A DNA stretch of 64,000 nt from Sphaerisporangium perillae (GTDB lineage Bacteria; Actinomycetota; Actinomycetes; Streptosporangiales; Streptosporangiaceae), in NCBI RefSeq assembly GCF_023276435.1, contig NZ_JALLPO010000026.1, forward strand, positions 1 through 64,000, in the 5' to 3' direction. Below the pieces are notes generated by a model that searched no databases, was not told the DNA's origin, and worked only from the letters and a program-made list of their open reading frames with translations. The stretch's first letter is position 1, and the number at the start of each line of letters is the position of its first letter. The position numbers were made by a program, and so were the translations under genes. Of this stretch, positions 37,051 to 47,205 are shown piece by piece.

Positions 37051-38276
37051 TCAGGTGCACAGGGCCATGACCTCGTTGCGAGTGGTCTCCAGGCGGTGCG
37101 GGCCAGGGCGGGCCGGGAGTGTGACCCGGTCGCCGTAGATCACCGACCGGTGCTCGGGGCCCCACAGGACCAGCCCGTCGGCGTCCAGGATCAGGAACTC
37201 CTCGCCGTGCCGCAGCAGCAGCGGCCCCTCCGGGCCGGCCGATACGGCCGTGCGGCCCGCGCGGATGCCCTCCACGATCGCGCGGCCGCCCTCTCCGGAC
37301 GGCTCGGCTAGCACCCAGGTGCAGGGGGCGCCGGGCGGGTGGTTCTCCTCGGGCCGGTGGTAGTCGCCGCCGCCGATGTAGACCAGGTCGTCGCGCCATG
37401 CCTGCGCCCAGGACAGGGGCGCGCCCCACGTCCGGTCCCACCACCCCGAGTGCCACACCTCGGCGGTGCGGGGCCGCTCGGTGAACGGCTGGCGCCACGC
37501 GCAGTCGGCGCCCAGGGGATGGTTGACCGACAGCAGCCCGCCCTGCTCGGACGCCGCCTTCGCCCAGGTGTCGGCGGGCCGCCGGAAGTCGACCCACCCG
37601 ATGTCGCCGAAGGCGTTGGCGTGACCGAGGTCGGTGGTGACCTCCTGGCCGGGGACCAGGGTGATCCCCGTGCGCGCCGCCACCTCGGGCAGCTCGGCGT
37701 GGTGGCTGACGGTGTTGTGGTCGGTCACCGCGAGGAAGTCCAGCCCCTGCGACCGGGCGAGCGTCGCGAGCTCGGGCACCGTGAGGACGCCGTCGGAGTG
37801 GACGGTGTGGGCGTGCAGCTCGCCGGCCCGCCACCGCAGGCCGTCCAGGGCGGGCAGCCCGCGGCGGGCCGAGGCGGGCACGACCGCGGACGGCGGCGGG
37901 TCGGCGGGCGGGGCGGGCGGCTCCGGGGGAGTGGCGTGCGGCGTCACGGTGACGTCGTACGGCAGGCCGTCCAGCGGGACGCGGTACAGGCCGAGCAGCA
38001 CCTGCCAGGTGCCCTGCTCCGGCTCCCCGGGCAGGTAGCCGGGCGTGGCCCACGTGGGCGCGATCGTGTAGCGCGACCGGGCGCCCCCCGACCAGCCGCG
38101 GAAGCGGTCCGGGCCCTCGCAGCCGAGGTCCAGCACGCCGGCCGAACGGTCGTAGGACAGCTCCACCGTGAACGCGCGGGCGCCGGGCGGCAGCGTGAAC
38201 GCCACCCCGTGCACCTGCCGGGCCAGCCGGTCGTCGAGGGTCCACCGCCCGCTCAGCCTGATCGGCGGGTAGGAGG

Positions 38277-38280
<4 letters not shown>
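37051..38280 (-). CDS. PHP-domain metal-dependent phosphoesterase, CehA/McbA-like
   Basis: The 409-residue product has an N-terminal beta-rich domain (about 1-130), a Pro-rich linker, and a PHP domain starting at ELHAHTVHSDG (about 155-165) with VTDHNTVSHH, the later EVTTDLGHANAF, NHPLG and GGGDYHRP motifs. These are the metal ligands of PHP phosphoesterases. GTG at 38280 overlaps the stop of the ATPase gene (GTGA). In sugar-uptake operons such proteins may remove phosphate from mannosyl phosphates or phosphorylated glycans. The exact substrate is unknown. Confidence 0.88.
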
Positions 38281-39337
<1,057 letters not shown>

Positions 39338-39341
<4 letters not shown>

Positions 39342-40234
39342 CGTTTGATCCCTCCGTGGAAGCGGAAGCCGTACTTGCGGCTCACGAAGATGTACATGAG
39401 GACGACTGGGAGGGAGTAGAGCAGCGAGAAGGTGGAGATCAGGTCCAGGCGGGGGGAGCCGCCCTCGGTGTAGAGGGTGTAGAGGATGACCGCGCCCGGC
39501 GACTTCTCCGGGCTTCGCAGCAGGATGAACGGCGTCAGGAAGCTCCCCCACACCGAGGCGACCGCCCAGACCGCGATCGTGGCGAGGCCCGGCCTGATCA
39601 CCGGCACCACGATGTGCCACAGGATCTGCAGCGGGCTCGCGCCGAACACCCGGGCCGACTCCTCGTACGAGGTGGGGGTGCCGTCCATGAAGTCCTTCAG
39701 GATGAAGATCGCGGCCGGGAGCAGCCCTCCCGACAGCGTCAGCACCACGCCGAGGTGGGTGTCGATGAGGTTGAGCCGGGTCGCCAGCTCGAAGATCGGC
39801 ACCATGGCGGCGGTGCCGGTGACCACCGACGACAGCAGCAGCAGCACGTACAGCAGGGCGTCCCTGCCCGGGATGCGCACCCGTGACAGCGCGTACGCCG
39901 CCAGCGCCGCCAGGACCACCACCAGCACCGCGCTGCCCGCCGCCTGCAGCACCGAGTTGCCCAGCGAGGTCAGGACGTAGGGGTTGTCCAGCAGCGACCG
40001 GAAGTTGTTGAGCGTGAACTCCGGGAATGACGCCGTGATCGTCGGATGGGCGTCGAACGGGGCGGTGGCCAGCCACAGCAGCGGCAGCGCGAAGAACCCC
40101 GCGACGGCCGCGAGGAAGGTGGCCCGCCCGATCGCCCCCATCGCGTGGCGCACGCGGCCGGTGTCCGCCCGTGCCGCCCGCGCCGGCGGCACCGCCCGCG
40201 TCACGGCCTGGTCGTGCTCTTGACCCACCGTCAT
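39338..40234 (-). CDS. CUT1 ABC transporter permease, MalG-type
   Basis: The 298-residue permease has six membrane segments (first about 38-58) and the EAA loop EESARVFGASPLQILWHIVVPVIRPG. The ATG at 40234 overlaps the stop of the other permease gene (ATGA), which decides the start; the longer upstream frame is not used. It forms a heterodimer channel with the preceding permease. Confidence 0.93.
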
Positions 40235-41115
40235 GCCTCCGCCCCCCTCCGGCCGCGCAGCAGCCGCAGGTACACCAGCGCGAGCACCAGGTTGATGAGC
40301 AGGACCAGGAACGACACGGCCGCGCCGAAGCCGAGCCGCCCGCCGCTGAGGGCCACGTTGTAGATGTAGACCGGCAGGATCTCCGACCTGCCCTCCGGCC
40401 CGCCCGCCGTGATCTGGAAGCTCGTGAAGTCGTTGAACGTCCACAGGCTGATCAGCAGCAGGTTGGTCAGCATGTGCCCTCTGATCCTCGGGAACACCAC
40501 GTCGCGCAGCTGCTGGAACGTCGAGGCCCCGGCCAGCCTGGCCGTCTCCAGGTGGGAGGGCGGCACGTTCTCCAGCGCCGCGCCGTACAGCATCATCGAG
40601 AACGCGGTGCCCCGCCAGGTGTTGAACACGATGATGGACAGCATCGGGTGGTCCAGCAGCCAGGCGAACCCGGGCATGTGCAGCAGCGCGTTCAGCGTGC
40701 CCTGGTCGCGGTCGAGCAGGGCGATCCACAGGAACGCCACCACCGACGAGGGCAGGATCCAGGCGAGCAGCACCAGGCCCTCGACCACCCGCTTCACCGG
40801 GCCGGTGCGGTTGCGCAGCGCCCAGGCGATCGAGAAGCCCAGCCCCGCCTGCCCGATGATCGCCGACCCCAGCACGAATTGCACGGTCAGCCACAGCGAG
40901 GTGTGGAACCGCTCGTCCCCGAGGGCGGCGGTGTAGTTGTCCACGCCCACGATCTGCGGATCGGCGGCCGCGAGCCCGGTGAGCCTGAAGTCGGTGAGAC
41001 CCAGGTAGATCGTCCAGAGGGCCGGGAAGATCAGGAACACCCCGATGAGGACCAGGGCGGGGAACACGAACCCCACCGCCCTGGCCCTCCCGAGCCCAGC
41101 AGCGTCTGTGCTCAT
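40231..41115 (-). CDS. CUT1 ABC transporter permease, MalF-type
   Basis: The 294-residue permease has six membrane segments (first about 14-36), an external loop, and the EAA loop LETARLAGASTFQQLRDVVFPRIRGH. The ATG at 41115 lies inside a 20-bp tandem repeat; two seven-codon open frames precede it and each ends in an ATGA overlap with the next start. This may couple its translation to an upstream re-initiation series. It is the second gene of the operon, 189 bases after the binding-protein stop. Confidence 0.93.
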   Translation of the reverse strand: MSTDAAGLGRARAVGFVFPALVLIGVFLIFPALWTIYLGLTDFRLTGLAAADPQIVGVDNYTAALGDERFHTSLWLTVQFVLGSAIIGQAGLGFSIAWALRNRTGPVKRVVEGLVLLAWILPSSVVAFLWIALLDRDQGTLNALLHMPGFAWLLDHPMLSIIVFNTWRGTAFSMMLYGAALENVPPSHLETARLAGASTFQQLRDVVFPRIRGHMLTNLLLISLWTFNDFTSFQITAGGPEGRSEILPVYIYNVALSGGRLGFGAAVSFLVLLINLVLALVYLRLLRGRRGAEA

Positions 41116-41164
41116 TGCGCTCGCTCTGTGTTCATTGCGCTCGCTCTGTGTTCACGGCGCTCGC
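41105..41164 (-). repeat. Three 20-bp tandem repeats containing start codons
   Basis: Units at 41105-41124, 41125-41144 and 41145-41164 share the minus-strand form GCGAGCGCAATGAACACAGA with one to three changes. The first unit contains the real ATG of the permease. Each upstream copy carries an ATG or GTG that opens NTERAQ and stops at TGA, overlapping the next ATG. The result is two back-to-back mini-frames ahead of the permease. Confidence 0.85.
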
Positions 41165-41177
41165 TTCGCTCACGCGG

Positions 41178-41278
41178 CGTGAAGCCGCCCTTGAGCCGGC
41201 GGCCTTCCTTCGTCGCTCACAAGCGCTCGTTCCTCGCACTTGCTCCCTCCTCAGTCAGGCCACCGGCGCGGCTTCACG
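41178..41278 (-). terminator. Long-range inverted repeat after binding-protein gene
   Basis: CGTGAAGCCGC (41178-41188) and GCGGCTTCACG (41268-41278) are perfect 11-bp inverted repeats with a 79-base loop, in the gap between the binding-protein stop and the first permease. In transcripts they could form a stem that protects the binding-protein mRNA, as intra-operon hairpins commonly do. No T run follows. Confidence 0.45.
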
Positions 41279-41304
41279 CGCGCGCTCCGTCTTGGAAGGA
41301 TCGA

Positions 41305-42678
41305 TCATTGTGCGATGTTGGCGGCGCCGCCGACGAGGCCTTCCAGTTTCTTCTGGTAGGCGGCGGCGGCCTCGTCGACGCTCTTACCGGCGACGATGTC
41401 GGCCGTGGCCTCCTGGAGGGCGACCGAGACCTGCGGGTAGACCGCGAGGCCGGGCCGGTAGGAGGTGATGGGCAGCACCTTCTCGGCGACGTAGCCGAGC
41501 ATCGGGTCGGGGGCCAGCACCTCGTCGTTGACGTCGGTGCGCGAGGTGATCCGGGCCTCGCCGCCCAGGCTGGCCTTGGTGGCCTCGGCGCCGTGCATGA
41601 ACGACAGCAGCTCCCAGGCGAGCTTGGCGTTCTTGGACTTGGGGTTGAGCACGCGGACGGCACCGCCGGACATGCTGACGAAGTCCTGGCCGCGTACCCC
41701 GGCGCCGGGCTGCTTGGCGGGGATCAGGGCGTAGCCGACGGTCTTGTCGCGGTCCTGCATCGGGGCGACGCCGAGCTTGGGCTCGACGACGGCCCGCCAG
41801 AAGTAGTCGCCCTCCGCCAGGACGCCGATCTTGCCGTCGGCGAACTCCTGGAACGACTTGTCGCGGCCCTTGGCCTCCTGCTGCAGCCGGGGGTCGCCTA
41901 GGCCGGTGGTGTAGATCTGCCGGTAGAAGCCGAGGACGTCCTTGAGGCCCTGCGACGCGCCGGTCCACTTGCCGCCTGAGAAGATCTCCGTGCCGGCGCC
42001 GACGAGCAGCGGCAGCGCCCCCTGCATGGAGGTCGCCTCGCCCATCGCGGTGCCCGCGTTGATCTGCAGGGGCGTCTGGACGCCCGCCTTCTTCAGCGCC
42101 GCACCGGCGTCGAGGATGTCCTGCCAGCTCTTGGGCTGCCAGTCGGCGGGCAGGCCGGCCTTGGCGAAGAGGGTCTTGTTGAAGTACAGGACGCGGCCGT
42201 CGGTGCCCTGCGGCAGCCCGTACTTCTTGCCGTCGAAGATGCCGAGCCCCTGGACGGCCTGCGGGATCTGGCTCCAGCCCTCCCACTGCTCGACCTCGGC
42301 GCCCGCCGTCTCGGTCAGCGGCTTGATGTACCCGGCCTGGGCGAACTCGCCCACCCAGATGCCGTCGAGGTCGATCACGTCGGCGCCGGCCCCGGACTTG
42401 AGGTCCAGGGCGATCTTGGTCTTGTACTGCTCGTCGTCGACGCCGTTCGGCTGGAACAGCACGTGGACGGTCTTGCCCTTGGCCTTCTGGGCCTCCTCGA
42501 ACTTGGGGATCAGCCAGTTCTTGGTCCAGTCGGCGGTGGCGGCGTTCTTCCCGCCGGAGATGGCGTTGGCCGTGATCGTCAAAGTGGTGTCACCGTCTCC
42601 GGAGGATCCTCCGGAGCCGCACGCGGTGAGGGAGAGCGCGGCGGCGGCCAGTACGGCGAGGGATCGTGCGTGTCTCAA
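41305..42678 (-). CDS. CUT1 sugar-binding lipoprotein
   Basis: The 457-residue lipoprotein has a short basic start, a hydrophobic stretch and lipobox LTAC with Cys20, then a Gly/Ser linker and a type-1 solute-binding fold (ITANAISGGKNAATADWTKN, then DVIDLDGIWVGEFAQAG, and YFNKTLFAKAGL). I chose TTG at 42678 because AAGGGGAGG sits seven bases before it and it gives a compact signal peptide. The ATG at 42720 has no ribosome site and would add 14 residues. It leads the operon and is divergent from prcB. The ligand is probably a mannoside or mannose-containing oligosaccharide, by context. Confidence 0.9.
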   Translation of the reverse strand: MRHARSLAVLAAAALSLTACGSGGSSGDGDTTLTITANAISGGKNAATADWTKNWLIPKFEEAQKAKGKTVHVLFQPNGVDDEQYKTKIALDLKSGAGADVIDLDGIWVGEFAQAGYIKPLTETAGAEVEQWEGWSQIPQAVQGLGIFDGKKYGLPQGTDGRVLYFNKTLFAKAGLPADWQPKSWQDILDAGAALKKAGVQTPLQINAGTAMGEATSMQGALPLLVGAGTEIFSGGKWTGASQGLKDVLGFYRQIYTTGLGDPRLQQEAKGRDKSFQEFADGKIGVLAEGDYFWRAVVEPKLGVAPMQDRDKTVGYALIPAKQPGAGVRGQDFVSMSGGAVRVLNPKSKNAKLAWELLSFMHGAEATKASLGGEARITSRTDVNDEVLAPDPMLGYVAEKVLPITSYRPGLAVYPQVSVALQEATADIVAGKSVDEAAAAYQKKLEGLVGGAANIAQ

Positions 42679-42852
42679 CGGGGGACCTCCCCTTGGGGAC
42701 GAGGGGGTTGCTGTGTTCATGTCACGACAACTCGACAATTGCATGCCCGGTCTGATCCGTAAAGATTAATTTTGGGGAAGATGGGACTGGATGGGCGAAA
42801 GGGGTTCGCGCTGAGCTGATCGTGGGAAGTGCAACCACGACAGCACCACGAG

Positions 42853-42895
42853 TAGGGTCGGCGTAGGAGTTGTAAGGCGCTTGGGAGGGAGTCGC
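42853..42895 (+). promoter_or_regulatory. Probable prcB promoter -10 and ribosome site
   Basis: TAGGGT at 42853-42858 matches the -10 proposed before arc, and GGGAGGGA (42883-42890) is a good ribosome site ahead of GTG 42896. The -35 is weak. A dedicated promoter is needed because pup lies 9 kb away on the far side of a minus-strand operon. Confidence 0.45.
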
Positions 42896-43732
42896 GTGGC
42901 AGCACAGCGGGGCTGGATGAACAACCTGTTCCTGGACACGGGATCGACGTCGTTCACCGAGTTCGTCGGGTCCTATGCTCCGGGGCTCCTCCCGGGAAGA
43001 TTCGAGTCCGCGGCGGGCTCCGTCGCCCACCAGATCCCGCATGCGACCACCATCGTCGCGGCCACCTTCGCGGACGGCGTCGTGATGGCGGGCGACCGGA
43101 GGGCCACCTCGGGCAACTACATCTCCCAGAAGGACATGGAGAAGGTCTTCCGCACCGACGACTACTCCTGCATGGGCATCGCGGGGGCCGCGAGCACCGG
43201 CATCGAGATGGCCCGGCTCTATCTGGTGGAGCTGGAGCATTATGAGAAGCGTGAAGGCCGCATGCTGTCGGTGGAGGGCAAGGCCAACCGCCTCGGCACG
43301 ATGATCAGGGCCAACCTGCCGATGGCGATGCAGGGCATGGTCGTGGTGCCGCTGTTCGCGGCCTACGACGAGGACGCCGGCACCGGCCGCATCTTCTCCT
43401 ATGACGTGGGCGGCGGCCCCTACGAGCAGACCAACTACGCCTCGATCGGCTCGGGCTCGCTGTTCGCCCGCGGGGCGCTGAAGAAGCTCTACCGCGAGGG
43501 CGCCTCCCTGGAGGACACCGTGCTCGCCTGCGTCGAGTCGCTCTACGACGCCGCGGACGACGACTCGGCGACCGGTGGTCCCGACGTCACCCGCAAGATC
43601 TGGCCGCTGGTCGCGGTGATCACCGAGGACGGCTACCGCCGCCTGTCCGACGAGGAGGTCGAGGCGTACGTCCGGCAGGTGCTCGACCGCCGCATGACCG
43701 AGCCTGACGGACCCACCGCCCCGCTGCGCTAG
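42896..43732 (+). CDS. prcB: 20S proteasome beta subunit
   Basis: The 278-residue subunit is made as a precursor. The propeptide (1-50) is removed before Thr51 in [13 protein letters not shown], leaving the catalytic N-terminal Thr. Other conserved sites are [12 protein letters not shown] with the Asp and Arg near Thr1, the Lys in SQKDMEKVF, and GIAGAASTG. Propeptide length is close to that of other actinobacterial PrcB proteins. GTG at 42896 is set by GGGAGGGA. PrcA is encoded 33 bases downstream, and together they form the alpha7-beta7-beta7-alpha7 core particle. Confidence 0.97.
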   Translation: MAAQRGWMNNLFLDTGSTSFTEFVGSYAPGLLPGRFESAAGSVAHQIPHATTIVAATFADGVVMAGDRRATSGNYISQKDMEKVFRTDDYSCMGIAGAASTGIEMARLYLVELEHYEKREGRMLSVEGKANRLGTMIRANLPMAMQGMVVVPLFAAYDEDAGTGRIFSYDVGGGPYEQTNYASIGSGSLFARGALKKLYREGASLEDTVLACVESLYDAADDDSATGGPDVTRKIWPLVAVITEDGYRRLSDEEVEAYVRQVLDRRMTEPDGPTAPLR

Positions 43733-43765
43733 TCACCACCCACGGCCACGAGAGGATCACCACCG

Positions 43766-44581
43766 GTGTCCATGCCCTTTGGATATGTGTCCCCCGAACA
43801 GGAGATGCGGGACAAGGCCGATTTCGCGCGGAAGGGCATCGCGCGCGGCCGCAGCGTCGTGGTGCTGCAGTACGAGAACGGCATTCTGTTCGTCGCCCCG
43901 AACGCCTCCCGGGCGCTGCACAAGATCAGCGAGATCTACGACCGCATCGGGTTCGCCGCGGTCGGCAAGTACAACGAGTTCGAGGCCCTGCGGCTCGGCG
44001 GCATCCGCTACGCCGACATCAACGGCTACACCTATGACCGCAGCGACGTCACCGCCCGTGGCCTCGCCAACCTCTACGCCCAGTCGCTCGGCATGGTGTT
44101 CACCGAGTCGCGCAAGCCGTACGAGGTCGAACTCGTCGTCGCCGAGGTCGGAGACGCGCCCGAGGACGACCAGATCTACCGCCTCACCTTCGACGGCTCG
44201 GTCGCCGACGAGCACGGGTTCGTGGTGATGGGCGGCGTGGCCGACACGGTCGCGGGCCGGCTGAAGGACCGCTTCCGCCAGGGCATGCCGCTGGCCGAGG
44301 CGCTGGACGTCGCCCTGGGCGCGCTGACCGAGCCAGGCGGCGAGCGCCCGCCGGTGTCGCAGCTCGAGGTCGCTGTGCTCGACCGCACCAGGGAGCACCG
44401 CAAGTTCCAGCGCCTGACCGGCGCGCGCCTGGAGCGCCTGATCGCCACCGGGGCGGCCGGCGCCAAGCCGTCGGCGGAGCCCACCGTCTCTCCCGACACC
44501 GGGGACGCCCTGAACGGAGGTCCCGGTGAGTCGCCGGCGACCGCTCCCGAGGGTGACATCGACACCGGGTCCGGTGACTGA
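43766..44581 (+). CDS. prcA: 20S proteasome alpha subunit
   Basis: The 271-residue subunit starts with the alpha-type N-terminal helix and gate (MPFGYVSPEQEMRDKADFARKGIARGRSVV) and has the proteasome fold without an active-site Thr. Its C-terminal 45 residues are a Gly/Ala/Pro/Asp-rich tail (SAEPTVSPDTGDALNGGPGE onward) typical of actinobacterial PrcA. The GTG at 43766 is preferred over ATG at 43772 because GAGAGGA lies at a closer, workable distance. It forms the outer ring that ARC docks onto. Usual kinase sites lie in the N-terminal and tail regions, but none is proven here. Confidence 0.97.
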   Translation: MSMPFGYVSPEQEMRDKADFARKGIARGRSVVVLQYENGILFVAPNASRALHKISEIYDRIGFAAVGKYNEFEALRLGGIRYADINGYTYDRSDVTARGLANLYAQSLGMVFTESRKPYEVELVVAEVGDAPEDDQIYRLTFDGSVADEHGFVVMGGVADTVAGRLKDRFRQGMPLAEALDVALGALTEPGGERPPVSQLEVAVLDRTREHRKFQRLTGARLERLIATGAAGAKPSAEPTVSPDTGDALNGGPGESPATAPEGDIDTGSGD

Positions 44582-44664
44582 GGCCGGTTCTCCCCGAGGT
44601 CCATCGAACGCGGTTCTCGTCCCGGTCCCAGCGCAGTAGGGGCCGGGACGTACGTCTCTTCGGC

Positions 44665-44684
44665 GGAGTGATCCAGATCACTCC
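44665..44684. promoter_or_regulatory. CRP-like palindrome upstream of the lipoprotein gene
   Basis: GGAGTGATC-CA-GATCACTCC is a perfect 9-bp inverted repeat. Its core GTGA-N6-TCAC fits the binding consensus of Crp/GlxR-type regulators. It ends 29 bases before the ATG at 44714, where it could overlap a promoter. The regulator that binds is not encoded in this window. Confidence 0.6.
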
Positions 44685-44713
44685 CGGCGGGACCGGCTTC
44701 GTGGCCCGGCACC

Positions 44714-45391
44714 ATGTCTGATGGGGACGTGACCCCCTTAGACGTCCTCCGACGGGCCGCCCTGCCGCTCTCCCTCGCCGCGGGCCTGGCCGCCATGACC
44801 GCCTGCTCGGCGACGAACGGCACCGCGTCCGGCGCGGGCACCTCCTCGGTGGCGGTCTCACCCGCGCCCTCCGGCGGCGGCCCGGCCGCCACGCCGCCCG
44901 CGGGCACCTCCTCGCCGGCCCCTCCCGGCGGCCCCTCCACGAAACCCTTCCGGCCCGCCGCCCACCCGTCGTACCCCGCGCCGAAGATCTTCGGCACCGA
45001 GTTCCAGGCCGACCCCGGCCACGACTTCACCAAGCACGTCAGCCCGCGCTCCAACGGCGTCCTGCGCGGCATGATCCGCGCCCTCACCGGCGAGGACGTC
45101 GTCGAGTACGTCCCCGTCAAGTGGGTGAAGGGCGTTAACACCGAGGGGTACTTCGAGGGGCCGCCCGAAGGCGACGCCACCGTCTACGCCGCGCCGATCG
45201 CGGGCGACGTCGTCTTCCTCAGCGCCACCGGCTGCGAGGGCATGGACGCCACCGTCGACGACTGGGGTCTGGGGAACGCGCGCTGCTCCCGCGCCGCCCT
45301 GATCGCCAAGGCCAGGACCGGCGGGCGCGCCGCGCTGATCACCACCGAGAGCGGGAGGATCGTCAAGGTCGTGGAGATCTTTACGCCCTAG
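44714..45391 (+). CDS. Putative lipoprotein between prcA and pafA
   Basis: The 225-residue product has a hydrophobic stretch ending in the lipobox MTAC (Cys31), a long Ser/Pro/Gly/Ala-rich linker to about residue 75, and a mature domain of about 140 residues with two cysteines (CEGM and CSRAA) that could pair. I do not recognise the fold. The start region contains a TTA codon (residue 9), rare in this window and in other actinomycetes often dependent on bldA tRNA. A CRP-like palindrome lies just upstream. It may be cell-surface exposed; a link to the proteasome is not evident. Confidence 0.75.
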   Translation: MSDGDVTPLDVLRRAALPLSLAAGLAAMTACSATNGTASGAGTSSVAVSPAPSGGGPAATPPAGTSSPAPPGGPSTKPFRPAAHPSYPAPKIFGTEFQADPGHDFTKHVSPRSNGVLRGMIRALTGEDVVEYVPVKWVKGVNTEGYFEGPPEGDATVYAAPIAGDVVFLSATGCEGMDATVDDWGLGNARCSRAALIAKARTGGRAALITTESGRIVKVVEIFTP

Positions 45392-45471
45392 AGGCGGCGG
45401 TAGAGGTTCCTCGCCTCGAAACCCGGCGGAGATCTCTCCCTTCCGGCCCCCCGGGGACATAGTGTGATGTG

Positions 45472-46830
45472 ATGGATCGTCGCATCTTCGGCTTGGAGAA
45501 CGAGTACGGCGTCACCTGCACGTTCAGGGGGCAGCGCAGGCTGTCCCCGGACGAGGTGGCGCGCTACCTCTTCCGCAGAGTCGTGTCCTGGGGCCGATCG
45601 AGCAATGTCTTCCTCCGCAACGGCGCCCGCCTGTATCTCGACGTGGGCAGCCATCCCGAATACGCCACCCCCGAGTGTGACAACGTCGTGGAGCTCGTCA
45701 CCCACGACAAGGCGGGGGAGCGCATCCTAGAAGGCCTGCTCGTCGACGCCGAGAAGCGGTTGCGCGAAGAGGGCATCGCCGGTGACATCTACCTTTTCAA
45801 GAACAACACCGACTCGGCCGGCAACTCCTACGGGTGCCACGAGAACTACCTCGTCGGCAGGCACGGCGAGTTCGGGCGGCTCGCCGACGTCCTGATCCCC
45901 TTCCTGGTCACCCGGCAGATCATCTGCGGGGCCGGCAAGGTGCTGCAGACGCCGCGCGGCGCGGTCTACTGCGTCTCCCAGCGCGCCGAGCACATCTGGG
46001 AAGGGGTGTCGAGCGCCACGACCCGGTCGCGCCCGATCATCAACACCCGCGACGAGCCGCACGCCGATGCCGAGCGGTTCCGCCGCCTGCACGTCATCGT
46101 CGGCGACTCCAACATGAGCGAGACCACCATGCTGCTCAAGGTCGGGGCGACCGACCTGGTGCTGCGCATGGTGGAGGCCGGCACCGTCCTGCGCGACCTG
46201 AGCCTGGAGAACCCGATAAGAGCGATCCGCGAGGTGTCGCATGACATGACCGGACGCAGGCGCGTGCGCCTGGCCAACGGGCGCGAGGCCTCCTCGCTGG
46301 AGATCCAGCAGGAGTACCTCTCGAAGGCCCGCGACTTCGTCGACCGCCGGGGCGGTGACGTGATCACGCGCAGGGTCCTGGAACTGTGGGAGCGCACCCT
46401 GCGTGCGGTGGAGACCGGCGACCTGGACCTGGTCTCGCGCGAGATCGACTGGGTGACGAAGTACCAGCTCATCGAGCGCTACCGCAACAAGTACGACCTG
46501 CCGCTGTCCTCCCCGAGGGTCGCCCAGCTCGACCTCGCCTACCACGACGTGCACCGCAAGAGAGGGCTGTTCTACCTCCTGCAGCGCCGCGGCGCCGTGG
46601 AGCGCGTGGCCTCCGACCTGAAGATCTTCGAGGCCAAGTCGGTGCCCCCGCAGACGACCAGGGCGCGGTTGCGTGGCGAGTTCATCCGCAAGGCGCAGGA
46701 GAAGCGCCGCGACTTCACCGTCGACTGGGTGCACCTGAAGCTGAACGACCAGGCCCAGCGCACCGTCCTTTGCAAGGACCCGTTCCGCAGCGTGGACGAG
46801 AGGGTCGACAAGCTCATCGCCGGGATGTGA
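45472..46830 (+). CDS. pafA: Pup--protein ligase PafA
   Basis: The 452-residue ligase has the metal Glu9 in FGLENEYG, the catalytic Asp in [14 protein letters not shown] (about 57), [20 protein letters not shown] and the C-terminal block [21 protein letters not shown]. It lacks the Dop insertion loop. It activates the C-terminal Glu of deamidated Pup with ATP and joins it to a substrate lysine. ATG 45472 is chosen; the GTG three bases earlier is also in frame. No ribosome site is present, and CATAGT about eight bases before the ATG suggests a leaderless transcript. Confidence 0.97.
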   Translation: MDRRIFGLENEYGVTCTFRGQRRLSPDEVARYLFRRVVSWGRSSNVFLRNGARLYLDVGSHPEYATPECDNVVELVTHDKAGERILEGLLVDAEKRLREEGIAGDIYLFKNNTDSAGNSYGCHENYLVGRHGEFGRLADVLIPFLVTRQIICGAGKVLQTPRGAVYCVSQRAEHIWEGVSSATTRSRPIINTRDEPHADAERFRRLHVIVGDSNMSETTMLLKVGATDLVLRMVEAGTVLRDLSLENPIRAIREVSHDMTGRRRVRLANGREASSLEIQQEYLSKARDFVDRRGGDVITRRVLELWERTLRAVETGDLDLVSREIDWVTKYQLIERYRNKYDLPLSSPRVAQLDLAYHDVHRKRGLFYLLQRRGAVERVASDLKIFEAKSVPPQTTRARLRGEFIRKAQEKRRDFTVDWVHLKLNDQAQRTVLCKDPFRSVDERVDKLIAGM

Positions 46831-47205
46831 GCCCCACCCCCGGGCGTCCCGCCGGTGCTCCGGCGCCGAGCGGGACACCCGGGGGAGTGCGCGGGGCTGG
46901 GGAGCGCGGCCCCGGGGGAGCGCGCGGTCCGGGGTCGGCGGGCCTGCGCCGAGGTCTGCCGGAGCCCATGGCCGATGAAAGTTTCCGGCGATCGCCGGAC
47001 GAGAGGCCGGCGCGGGCCGGGACGGCGCCGGGAGGCGCGTGCGGCCACAGGTGGCGCGAGGAGATCGTCCGAGATGGGCGGCCCTGCCGGACGAAGCGAA
47101 CCCGAAGATGAGGTCACACTTCGGCAAGATCGAGTCAGGCCGACTCGCGCGGTCGTGACCGTCCGGTAGTGTTACGCGAACGTGACGTCTTTCCGAAGGA
47201 TACCC
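46831..47205. other. Intergenic region after pafA
   Basis: This 375-base gap holds the pafA terminator-like hairpin (listed separately), then G/C-rich noncoding sequence with no credible frame, and finally the probable promoter of the FKBP gene: TAGTGT near 47166 as -10 and GAAGGA as ribosome site. I see no RNA gene. Confidence 0.55.
46837..46885 (+). terminator. Large hairpin after pafA
   Basis: CCCCCGGGCGTCCCGC (46837-46852) pairs with GCGGGACACCCGGGGG (46870-46885), a 16-bp stem with one mismatch and a 17-base loop, seven bases after the pafA stop. No T run follows, so it may be a terminator of the T-less actinobacterial kind or an mRNA 3' end. Confidence 0.6.

Noticed and set aside
42720-42744. 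Upstream ATG (42720) and farther start (42744) for the sugar-binding lipoprotein
   Set aside because: No ribosome site precedes either, whereas TTG 42678 has AAGGGGAGG and gives a normal signal peptide. I kept 42720 as a possibility only.
44665-44684. Terminator after prcA
   Set aside because: The 9-bp palindrome has a two-base centre, too small for a hairpin loop, and matches a protein-binding site better.
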